DNA of 64,000 nucleotides from Branchiostoma floridae (Eukaryota; Chordata; Leptocardii; Amphioxiformes; Branchiostomatidae), in the NCBI RefSeq assembly GCF_000003815.2, contig NC_049979.1:12674882-12738881 (forward strand), read 5' to 3'. Shown piece by piece: positions 1 through 10,570 of this stretch. The notes under the pieces were generated by a model. The model was not told the origin of the DNA. It ran no database searches and was given only the letters and a program-made list of their open reading frames with translations. Numbering within the stretch: the first letter of the stretch is position 1; every line of letters starts with the position of its first letter. Made by a program: the position numbers and the translations under genes.

Positions 1-17
1 GGTTCCACCCTCTCCAG

Positions 18-3000
18 AAACCCACGAAGGTGTGCAGGACATGGCCTGTGATACATTCATCAAGATAGCTCAGAAATGCAGAAGACATTTTGTGCAGGTG
101 TGTAACTTCTTTTTCTTCTTGTCTTTAATTTTTATAGCTATGACATAGAAAGAAAGGCATCTCATCATTCTTACAAATGTGACCGCTATCGGCAGTGTTG
201 GCATAGTGGCCGGACAGAAAGTCGTCTGGTCGCGACCGCATTCGACAGGTGACCGCCATAGACTATTTCTTAATGCTTAGGTCAACGGGAAAAATCCATG
301 GGACCGACAAAAAGTGACTGCAATGGCCAGGTGGCCCCTATACTCAGGTGACCCCTAAGGCAGGTTTTACTGTATTGTTTTTCAGGTACAAGTTGGGGAG
401 GTCATGCCATTCATTGATGAGATTCTTAACAACATCAACACTATCATATGCGATCTTCAGCCACAGCAGGTAAACTCATGAGAGAATTGAACAAAAAGAA
501 AAAAATACTCCAATGCAGTCTTGCCATAAAATATAGTTGTAGTTGGAATTAAGCCCTGCTTACAAAATAGTACTTTTTTTAAAAAATAGAACACTCTTTT
601 AGGTTTGCTGCATCTTACTGTCATTGTATGTTATATTTTAAAGAATCCCAAAACTAATAGCCTATCATTTGACTATAGGTGCACACGTTTTACGAGGCAG
701 TAGGGTACATGATCGGAGCACAGACGGACACAGTCGTGCAGGAACACTTGATAGAGAAGTACATGCTGCTTCCCAACCAGGTGTGGGACGGCATTATCCA
801 GCAGGCCACAAAGGTATGGCAAGCTGTATTACTATGTATGGATTTTAGCTTTTGTCATACAAGATATATTTCTTAGATGACATACCACTTATTGATTTTG
901 ACTGTTGTTCCAAAAATAAGAAAATCCCTCGTAAAGACTCAGAGCTTGCGAAGCCGCTAACAAGTTAATAGAAGGTAGTAACAAAACGTCTGTGTTAAAA
1001 GCCATACAAAAAGAGGACTTTGTGTTGTTGTTGTTTTTGCAGAATGTGGATACACTGAAGAACCCTGAGGTTGTAAAGCAGCTTGGTAGCATCCTTAAGA
1101 CCAATGTCAGAGCTTGCAAAGCTGTAGGTCATCCGTTTGTAGTACAGGTAAGGAAACTGTAATACACCTTTCCAACAATTATTATCACATTGAATTGTGA
1201 TAAATAAGCACAATTGACCCAGGATGCCCCCATAGTCTTAATGTTGTACCCGGCTCCTGTATGTTGTATAGAAACTGAATCTTATTGATCGTATAAAAAG
1301 AGGGAACAGTGCATAAATTTGATAAAACAACATATCTGTCTTATCACGAGCATCTTTAGTTTTTTCAATGCTATACTGTTTTTTGTTTTCAGTTCTTTTA
1401 AATCGAAAGATCTGTTTTTTCTTTCAGCTTGGGAGAATTTACCTGGACATGTTGAATGTGTACAAGTGCATGAGTGAAAACATCTCAGGAGCAATTGCAG
1501 CAAATGGTAAGTAGCCTGCAGCCTGCATCGATCCTTCAAGATATGTGCTAGTAGTCTTAAAGGAAATACATTTTGTCAAATGTTCACACATGCACCAAAT
1601 GTGACATTGTAGTCTAAGGATAGTGTAGCAAGTGACCAGAGGCAGAACATCTGCTTGTTGCTAATTATCAAGCTGCAACAGAAGATGATACTAACACAAC
1701 AAATCATCCCCAGGTGAGATGGTAACCAAGCAGCCCCTGATTAAGAGCATGAGGACAGTGAAGAAGGAGACCTTGAAGCTGATCTCGGGCTGGGTCAGTA
1801 AGTCCACCGACCCCACCATGGTGCTGGAGAACTTTGTTCCTCCGCTGCTGGATGCTGTGCTGATTGACTACCAGAGAAATGTCCCAGCTGCCAGGGAGCC
1901 GGAGGTGCTGAGCACCATGGCAACCATTGTCAACAAGCTGGAAGCCCACATCACCTCACAGATACCACACATCTTTGATGCAGTGTTCGAGTGCACGTTG
2001 GAAATGATCAACAAGGTAAGGGCAAATAATGTAGTGCTTTCCTTTGTTGGTGTGGGTACTTCTGAAAAAAAAAGATCTGATTAAGCTGTGTTGCTTTTAA
2101 GGAAATTTCTACTCTGTCTTGTAGCTGCAAGCTTGAACAACATCCTTGTGTCTCTTCCTAACAGGACTTTGAAGAGTACCCTGACCACAGGACCAACTTT
2201 TTCCTACTTCTACAAGCGGTTAATACCCATTGTTTCTCAGCCTTCCTGAACATTCCACCTGCCCAGTTCAAGCTGGTGCTGGACTCCATCATCTGGGCAT
2301 TTAAACACACCATGAGAAATGTTGCAGATACAGGTAGGGAGGACTCATCTCTTCTTTTTAATACTGACCTAGATGGATGAAATTTATCTAGAGGGTTGCT
2401 GCTTGAATTAATGAGCCCTTCTTACTTCGAATTCAGTAGTAGACACTACTTTATTTGTTTATGACTAATGGGGTTTTTCCTCTTGCAGGGTTGCATATCA
2501 TGTACCAACTGCTACAGAATGTCTCTCAGGAGGAGAGTGCTGCCCAGTCCTTCTACCAGACTTACTACTTTGACATCCTGCAGCACATCTTCTCAGTGGT
2601 AACAGACACTTCCCACACAGCAGGTATGTATACTCAGGGGAAAGTGATTGCCAATTAGTATGATATTAGTGAGATGAGAAACTCCATGCATATTAAGATG
2701 TCTATGTTAAGAAAATAAGAAATCACTTTGTAATGGGTTTGGTTACTGAATTGGATAAAGTTTTCCTTTTGGTCCTTGACATATGGGAACAGGTACTGGG
2801 AATTCTTGAGTTTGAGGCATACTCCTGTAGGATATGTCATATGCTCCCTCTGTTGAAATTGTTGGCTGCACAGGTACAGCTTATTTGATGTGATTTTAAT
2901 GAGGAATTCAGGCATGATAAGTAACAGCTTCTGTCTACAACACATCATTCAGGCCTTGTGTTTGTCCACCTCTTGTTGGGCACTGATGTACACAGGACAT

Positions 3001-6000
3001 TTTGATTTTGAGGTATAATGAACTGAATTGAAAGGACTTTTCAATGATTGCTGTCCTGTTGCTAAAGATTCAGGCAGTGCAGTGCATTTCCTTCTTCAAG
3101 TTCCACAAAACTTTTATTTGCTTTTCCAGTTGGATGGTGGATATGTGATAAGATTCCTGTGACGTTTCAAGTATAAGATACATCAGGAACACTAATTTCC
3201 CTTGAACAAAGAATGAACAAAGTAGGAATGCATTTTGCAGTATCTTTTCTCAAGCTCAACTTTTCTTCTGACTTTTCTTTCGTGGTAGTGACTGTTGATG
3301 AATGTTGCTTGACAGGATATTGCATCACTCTTGTTATGATTGCATGGCTATAGTTGTATGAGTGTCGTCGTCCGTTCTTGCTTGTGTGACTGGCTGTTTG
3401 CATGGCACAAGTGTACCTTTTCCCTTGAAGTCAAAGAGACACATTTTGAGGCATTGGGTTTCTCATAGCTAACATATTTACCAACATATTTGTTAGAGGG
3501 TATGTTAGGCTGGAAATACACTTTTTCTCTTCATGTATAATGTGTGGCAAAAAAGCTTTATTTACAATTTTTATTTCAAAATTTAGTTGTGATGTCAACT
3601 TCTACTCTGATGTATCTCAAAATTGCTTACATCACACGAGCCTCACTCTTTTTATACACAAAATTGTGAGTTTCAAAGTTGTTTACCCCCAAATTCAGTT
3701 TTCACTTACCTGAGTAACAGTTGGTGGGTAATTCAAGCCTTGCCATGCATCGCATGTTTGTTGGCTTTAGACATATATATCTAATACATTACATGTTTGT
3801 GTGAACATTGGCTCTCAAACAGGTTCCCTGTGAGTTGCTGTCTAAGAATTCTATAACTTTTCCACATTGAAAAGTGACATTTACATTGTTACTTCATCAC
3901 ATCAGATTTTTCACTGTGACGTTGCTTTACTGAAGCATGATGAAGCTCTTTAAAGTTGGTAAAAAGTGATTTGGCCTGTTTCTGATATCTGAATGTAAGT
4001 CTGGTGCCCCCAATAATACAGCTGGAAGAAGGGACAAAAGAAAATTCCAAACAAAGGTTTAGTGTTTCTCCATCCTGTGATTTTTTGTGAAGAAGGAGGT
4101 TTGAGATTTTTAAAAAGGAGGTTTGAGATTTTTATGTTTTTCTTTCTTCATGATTGTCGTATAAATCAGGAATGTAATTATGCTAAAAATGCATAATTTT
4201 TTAGAATGTATTTGTATTGTTGAAATGCAAGAATTAATTGATGCTTTTAGTCTTTTAGTCTAAATTCAATTTTCTTATCGGGTGTTTAAATTTAGATGTC
4301 CTGGTAAGATATACTTACAGAAAAGATGACTTAATAGACGATTGTTGATTTGCAAATTTTTGGAGGATAAAAATGACAATATATTAAATCTACACTGAAT
4401 CAGATGTGTGATGACTTATTGACAACTTGTTTTAGTGTCTACTCCATGTTACCAAGCAGAACAACCGACCCTCGACGCAGAGCTGGGGCCTCCAGTAGAT
4501 CTTGTCTATAGAAAGCTACCCGAGCCTGCTTAGACACTTTGGAGAAAATGGACTTTAAAATGGACCTAGGGTCTTAAAACAGCACAGTTTAAAATCAAAC
4601 TGAAAGAACTTGCTACTGAAACTGCATGCTGCTGAAATAGAAGGCATGCAAGTAGGCAGGGGTATTTCCATAGGCAAGGTCAGATCGTGAAGTGTTCCGT
4701 CTTGAGTGGCAGCATTCTGTGCAGAGGTAGTGAAGGTGACATTGCCACTTTGTGTACAAATGTTGGATGGATGGATGGATGGATGAATGAATGCAATTGT
4801 TTGCTCAGAGTCTATGGTTCCTGTGGTTGGATGAGGTGGAGCTCATTGTGTGTTGCATTAACCATTGCCTGCGCTGACAAAGCAGAAGATGTGTGTTCAA
4901 CATGTGCTTGCTGAAAGAAAGTCTGAGAGTATATGACATAGCACCTGTAATGATGAGGGGTGTTGGGAGACAGGTTGACTTTTAGTTCCAGACTAGGTAG
5001 AGATAGGTAATGCACTGGCTGTTCCTTACATTGAGTTTTACAATTCTTACCTGGGCCTGTATTAGAGGGATTTTGATTGATTTTCCTTGTGTCTTACTAT
5101 TACTGGTAAACAATTTTGAAAAATCAATAAAAGGACACTGTTTTCAAACTTCAAACAATTCAATGTACTAGTACCTAAACCTCAGGGTACCATCCTGGTC
5201 AGTCGATACTGACTGTTGAAGCATAGTAAAACTAACCAGGATGGTACCCAGGCTTCACAAACCTACATCCTACATATGGCTCTTGCTTGCTAAAAGTTTG
5301 TGTTGGTTTGTCTTTGCTCATCCTGACATTTTCTTCCCATGTCTAGGGCTGACCATGCATGCCACCATCCTCGCCAACATGTTTAGCCTAGTGGAGCAAG
5401 GGAAGGTTCTGGTACCTCTCAAGGCCGAGACCCAAGCTTCAGAGAACGTGGTATGGCCATCCGTTTTTGTTGTGTTATCATCTAGATCTTACCAATGCTG
5501 GGTTGATGCTTTTGTTAGATCGAAATGTATTGCAAAGTCTACTTTCAAATTGTACCATTGCTAATATTTGACTCTCTTTTTCTTACAATTAGACTATTCT
5601 CTGTTCCTTGTCCTTTTCAGACTACTACACAGGCTTTTACCGCCAACTTGCTGATTCAAGCATTCCCACATCTGCAAACGTAGGTTTTCAATGTATATGT
5701 TTTTGAATCGCTGACAGGTTTTATATTAGGATGTCATTGAATATATATATTATAGTTGCTTTGGATGATACGATCATCCATATGGCTAATGCACCCTTGT
5801 GATTGATTTGTAAATTTAAATAAGATAACCTTTACATTGTAAGTAACCATCAGGATTTTTTTCCCCAAGGGCACAAATCAAGGTGTTTGTAACTGGCCTC
5901 TTCAGTCTGAATCAAGATATCCCACAGTTCAAGGAACATCTCAGAGATTTCCTTGTTCAAATCAAGGCAAGTGGCTGTTTACAGAATAAAATCTAACATC

Positions 6001-6261
6001 ATTGGCTCCTCAATAGGACGTATTGTGAATTTGGTACTATTTGCTAAGCATTTATTCCTTTTCCTTCATCATTGTGAGTTTTAGTGACATAACCTGGTCA
6101 ATTTTGTACTGCAGGAGTTTGCAGGTGAAGACCTGTCTGACTTGTACCTGGAGGAGCGAGAGTCCTCCCTTAAAACTGCAGAGGAGGAGAAGCGCAAGGT
6201 TCAGCTGTCTGTGCCTGGCATCATCAACCCTCATGACATGCCAGAGGAGATGCAGGACTGA
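18..6261 (+). CDS. XPO1: Exportin-1 (CRM1), C-terminal half, partial at left edge
   Basis: Nuclear export receptor that carries leucine-rich NES cargo out of the nucleus with RanGTP. The window enters at the exon after a CTCTCCAG acceptor. Exons: 18-97, 386-469, 679-813, 1043-1147, 1428-1506, 1714-2015, 2165-2333, 2489-2623, 5347-5450, 5621-5679, 5870-5966, 6115-6261. All phases agree and give 497 codons plus TGA, matching roughly residues 575-1071 of human CRM1 (recalled), i.e. the C-terminal HEAT repeats. Diagnostic strings include [81 protein letters not shown] and the C-terminal [16 protein letters not shown]. The NES groove and the leptomycin-reactive Cys lie upstream, outside the window. 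The intron after 5966 has a GC donor (AAG|GCAAGT). The 2.7-kb intron 2624-5346 is the longest and carries minor repeats. Confidence 0.97.
181..375. repeat. Degenerate GTGACCGC/GTGGCCCCTA tandem repeat in XPO1 intron
   Basis: The intron between exons 18-97 and 386-469 is built from loosely repeated units carrying GTGACCGC, AGGTGACCGCCATAG, AGGTGGCCCCTATACTCAGG and AGGTGACCCCTAAGGCAGG. It looks like a decayed short-period tandem array. No coding potential is seen. Confidence 0.4.
4093..4134. repeat. 22-bp tandem duplication in XPO1 intron
   Basis: The 20-base unit AAGGAGGTTTGAGATTTTTA occurs at 4093-4112 and again at 4115-4134. Confidence 0.85.
4764..4793. repeat. (GGAT)n/(GAAT)n microsatellite
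   Basis: Tandem GGAT units grade into GAAT inside the 2.7-kb XPO1 intron. The rest of that intron (2624-5346) shows no gene-like content. Confidence 0.85.
5185..5249. repeat. Perfect 15-bp inverted repeat just upstream of an XPO1 exon
   Basis: GGGTACCATCCTGGT at 5185-5199 is the exact reverse complement of ACCAGGATGGTACCC at 5235-5249. The 35-base loop contains a further CAGT...ACTG pairing. It sits about 100 bases upstream of the exon starting at 5347. It could be a folded-RNA element or a decayed palindromic transposon end. Confidence 0.85.
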
Positions 6262-8010
6262 TGTGGTTGCAAGAGCTTTTGAAACTGTGACATTCTCAAC
6301 TCAGAGCTACCATTCTGTGATTTCCACTTTGTACACATCAAGTTGTTACACTAATGTCAAGCAGCATTAGCATGTTGCAAGGTATAGAATTGATCCAGCC
6401 AGTTGCAACAGCAATTTAAGGCAAGCTTTGACCTAATAGTCTTTCCCTAATGCCTTACTATCACTGTATCAATGTTGTAATGTAGAATCTGCCTTAGCAG
6501 CAAAATAGGTCAAGTGAGTTAACCCACTCAGGAGACTTGTGATCTTTGAGGCATTTAATCAGGATACTATTTTGATGAAAAGCTCTTCCTATCTCCTTTG
6601 TAATGATAGTACCAATAAGAGATTGATAAAGTTGTTGTATGCATATATTATACACTCTGACCAATTCACATTGAGCTGCCTTTGAAAAAGGTTTGTTAAG
6701 GACGTGCCAGTGGTGTATGGAACCAAAGCTTCAGGTAAGGGTAGGGAAAGGAAGGCAGCTACACAGTCAACCATTTCCTTTTCAATGAAGATACCTTCCT
6801 AAGCAGGAAATGATAATTCTTGAGATGGAGGATTTGGTGGGTAAGAAATCGTAATTGTACATGTATTATATTTCCTATATCCTATAGCTATAGAGAATAT
6901 TTACGTGGAACTAAAGTGTTGGCAATAATGCAGTAGAGTTTGTATATACATGTACCAGTAGGTTTGTTCTGGTGAGCCTATGGCAGCTATGCTTGAACAT
7001 GTCTCGCTGCCAACCCAGTCAGATAATGTGCAAGGCTTTGCGAGGTTGGAATGAGTGGTATTTTGTTTTCATCAAGTGCACCATAAGCGAGTGAGAAGGG
7101 TGTTTCAAGGATGAATGGGAACAAGTGTTAAACTGCAGGAGAAAAAGGTTGACATGCATTGTAAAATGAAGTCAAAGCATGAGGAATGATGAAGGCTTGG
7201 CTAATATGTATGTACGAATGCTGAATGTATGTTACCTTATCTTAAGACATGTGACACTAGTGACAACAATTATGAGACCATGTCTTGTACATGTAAATTT
7301 TGCTATTTGTAAAGTGTTATTTTTCTATCTACATTTTTGTTAAGTACTGTTTATCACATTTCTAGCAGAGTTGTTAGCAATAGTCATCAGTTTTGTCTTG
7401 GAAGGAAACAAACACAGAAATCTCACCTGTTCATTTATTGGAAGCAACTGTTTGTATTAATACATCAATGTTATTTGTTACACATTTTGTATTAACATGT
7501 AATACTTTTTATTTACTGAGAGGGGCAGACAGCTGTCATCTTTAAAGATTAGTATAACAGTCTTTGCTATATTTTGTTATCGAGTTAAAACCATTCAATG
7601 TTTTCTAATATTCTGTCACTACTCTTGCTTTTGTATTCATATTAAAGCCATTTCTCTTAGCTTCAGCCTAGGCTTGACATGTATAATGGTTCGCTTTTGT
7701 CATCATTTGGAAATTCCCCTTATTTGTAATGAAGTTAGCTTAAGTGTGTAGCTGTATTAATTGCATACCACTTTGCGCTCCTGTAACTTTTGCCAAAACT
7801 ACAGTTCAACAAAGCTTTCCACATAGAAAATAGCCATCTGTACATTTCCTTGCTAATATGGAATGACTTGTGACTAGTTGAATGTATACGTACGTAATTG
7901 CTGAAATTCAGCACAGTGCATAAATTGGTGGCTCTCTTTTGCAGGGCTGTTGGTGTAATCTTTGTCAAACCAACATGTCAAATCAATAAAAGTCTGATGA
8001 CGTTGAGCTT
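6262..8010 (+). other. XPO1: XPO1 3' UTR
   Basis: AT-rich, non-coding sequence after the exportin-1 stop. A canonical AATAAA lies at 7985-7990, so the transcript probably ends near 8005-8015. An upstream ATTAAA near 7640 could give a shorter form. The short open frames here have no recognisable product. Confidence 0.6.
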
Positions 8011-8570
8011 TTTGGTCTTCATATTTCTTAGTGGTGCTAGCAATCGTTGCTGATGGTCCCAGTTATAGCTATCATCATTCTTGGAGCTTTAAACGTCAAT
8101 CATGACTGGCATGAGAACGTGCAGTTTTGTTACCAGCATGCCCATGATTAAGGGTAAGACACCTTTGCTTGTGTTATGTTTGCAGCTGTACGACTGAAAG
8201 CTGATTTAAAGCATAGTGGACCCAACTCTCCATCTTTATGTCTACCTTGCAGCCCACCCCCAAAACGACCAGGAGCGCAAGGGACTAGGTGGGTAGGTAG
8301 GACCCAAAATGAGAAGCATCTAGGGGGCAATGACTCAGGTTAGAAACATTTTTCCTAGAGAAATGCCTCTCCTTGTTTTTTCCATGCCCTTTGATAAGAT
8401 AAACAGTTCTTGTCATCATCACCATGCTGACTCTTAACACCCAGAGTAAAAGGTTCGTCTCCTGTGGGAATTGCTTCTCACAAAGACTGGAAAGACATCT
8501 ACAGATCCACGACCTTATGCCAGACATCTGACCTTGTGCCTTCACTTGATGTTTACCTTTCCATGTAACA
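8011..8570. other. Intergenic between XPO1 and the duplicated zone
   Basis: No complete gene is seen. A short plus-strand open stretch near 8430-8530 reads as a decayed C2H2-like finger (see findings). Confidence 0.4.
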
Positions 8571-8775
8571 TATTATAAATGTCATATGCAAATAATGCCC
8601 TTATTTGCATTAATCAGATTATGATCACCAATCCCCAAATAGTAGTAAATTCATAACACATTGTTCAAAGTATGAATATTTTATCTCAGCAAAAGAGGTC
8701 ATTGAACTTAATCTTTTTTTTTTGTTAGAAATGATTTAGTCTTGGCTACATCATTTTGGTGTAAGAGGTGACCTG

Positions 8776-9254
8776 GTGACATTCAAAAAGGTCAGATAGA
8801 TGACATAGAAAGCATTGAATAATGGTAAATGTTTGTTTCAGCCATTTATGCTACAAGCGACCCTTGTTAGTTAGAAACAGCCAGAACACTTAAATTGCGT
8901 CACAAACTCGGCCATTTCTAGTCATAGATCTACATACCTAATATAACTGTGGCAGCCGTCTTACTCGTGGTAACGTTTATCAAAACTAAATTTAGCGGCA
9001 GGCATAAGCCACCTTACACAGCCTTCAAGATCAGAGATAGTAGCGATCTGACAGGATATGTCTGAGGGGTATCTGGCTTCACCTGCCAAACAATCATTCT
9101 GGGAATCGAATTGTTACATGATGTTGTGGTGCATCTCTTACAGTGGTTGTGGAAAAATGAAGGAAGCAGTGAATTAAAAAAAACTGGTGCTCCATATCAA
9201 CTAGTTAAGGCAGGCCACATCAATTTGTTTAGATCTCAATGAGGATGAGTCTGT
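8776..9254. repeat. Dispersed repeat, copy 1 (second reading at 9556-10041)
   Basis: Shared blocks include CCATTTCTAGTC, GGCAGGCATAA, CACACAGCC-TCAAGATCAG, CAGTAGCGATCTGAC, ACAATCATTCTGGGAA and GCTCCATATCAA. They recur in the same order at about 46460-47020 inside an ADCY10 intron, at roughly 70-75% identity by eye. No open frame or terminal repeats were found, so the class is unknown; a non-autonomous transposon is likely. Confidence 0.75.
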
Positions 9255-9354
9255 NNNNNNNNNNNNNNNNNNNNNNNNNNNNNNNNNNNNNNNNNNNNNN
9301 NNNNNNNNNNNNNNNNNNNNNNNNNNNNNNNNNNNNNNNNNNNNNNNNNNNNNN
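9255..9354. other. Assembly gap (100 N)
   Basis: Exactly 100 Ns, a conventional unknown-length gap. Its flanks overlap in sequence, so little or nothing may be missing. Confidence 0.95.
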
Positions 9355-10470
9355 CATATTATAAATGTCATATGCAAATAATGCCCTTATTTGCATTAAT
9401 CAGATTATGATCACCAATCCCCAAATAGTAGTAAATTCATAACACATTGTTCAAAGTATGAATATTTTATCTCAGCAAAAGAGGTCATTGAACTTAATCT
9501 TTTTTTTTTTTTGTTAGAAATGATTTAGTCTTGGCTACATCATTTTGGTGTAAGAGGTGACCTGGTGACATTCAAAAAGGTCAGATAGATGACATAGAAA
9601 GCATTGAATAATGGTAAATGTTTGTTTCAGCCATTTATGCTACAAACGACCCTTGTTAGTTAGAAACAGCCAGAACACTTAAAAGCGTCACAAACACGTC
9701 CATTTCTAGTCATAGATCTACATACCTAATATAACTGTGGCAGCCGTCTTACTCGTGGTAACGTTTATCAAAACTAAATTTAGCGGCAGGCATAAGCCAC
9801 CTTACACAGCCTTCAAGATCAGAGACAGTAGCGATCTGACAGGATATGTCTGAGGGGTATCTGGCTTCACCTGCCAAACAATCATTCTGGGAATCGAATT
9901 GTTACATGATGTTGTGGTGCATCTCTTACAGTGGTTGTGGAAAAATGAAGGAAGCAGTGAATAAAAAAAAACTGGTGCTCCATATCAACTAGTTAAGGCA
10001 GGCCACATCATTTTTTTAGATCTCAATGAGGATGAGTCTGTCCTGATTTCCATCCATGATTGATGTCTGATGATGTCCACTTTTGCTAACCCTCTCAATA
10101 CGAAATTTGCAATATGAGGTTCATTTGCATAATTTAGATTAATCTATATTGCTGTCTTTCTCAAGTACAAATGTCAAAAGTACACATGGAACCTAAAACC
10201 AAGGTCCGTCTAACGTTAGCTAAAACCGAGGATGTAATAACCTTTACGAAGGTAATGACTTTGACTTTGACTTTAGGTTATTGAATATTGACCATGACAC
10301 AAGTATAATGCAATACTGAAAGCGTTTACTTTTGCGACCTAGATCAGCGACTAAATTTATTTACGTCCTTATCGAGCGACTAAATTTTGACGCCAGTAGA
10401 CATGGTGGGTGGAGGATGGCTGTCCAACACCCCGAGGAGTGGGATCCTCTGAAGTACCGTGCTGGTCACA

Positions 10471-10570
10471 TGGCTCTGTTTTGATGTGTCGATTTCTTCC
10501 CACAATGCACGACGGTGTGCAACATACACACATCATCACGTGACGAGTGGAGTTGGGAAGAGGTGGCGCC
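10471..10570 (+). promoter_or_regulatory. SNX5/6 proximal promoter: ZNF143-like site and CACGTG box
   Basis: TTCCCACAATGCAC at 10497-10510 resembles the ZNF143/THAP11 (SBS) core TTCCCAKAATGCA with one mismatch. ATCACGTGAC at 10535-10544 is a palindromic E-box differing by one base from the CLEAR motif GTCACGTGAC bound by TFEB/MiT factors. Both lie within 75 bases of the start codon and are repeated in the second haplotype copy (about 13274-13321). The motif definitions are known; their use here is inference. Confidence 0.45.

Larger units (their letters stand above)
8571..10041. repeat. False tandem duplication around an N gap (copies 8571-9254 and 9355-10041)
   Basis: The approximately 685-base stretch beginning CATATTATAAATGTCATATG runs up to the gap at 9255-9354 and starts again immediately after it. 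The two copies are nearly identical. They differ by homopolymer lengths, a few substitutions and a small indel (AAATTGCGTC versus AAAAGCGTC near 8893/9681). One copy ends at GATGAGTCTGT against the Ns while the other continues. This is the pattern of two overlapping haplotype contigs laid end to end. Confidence 0.85.
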
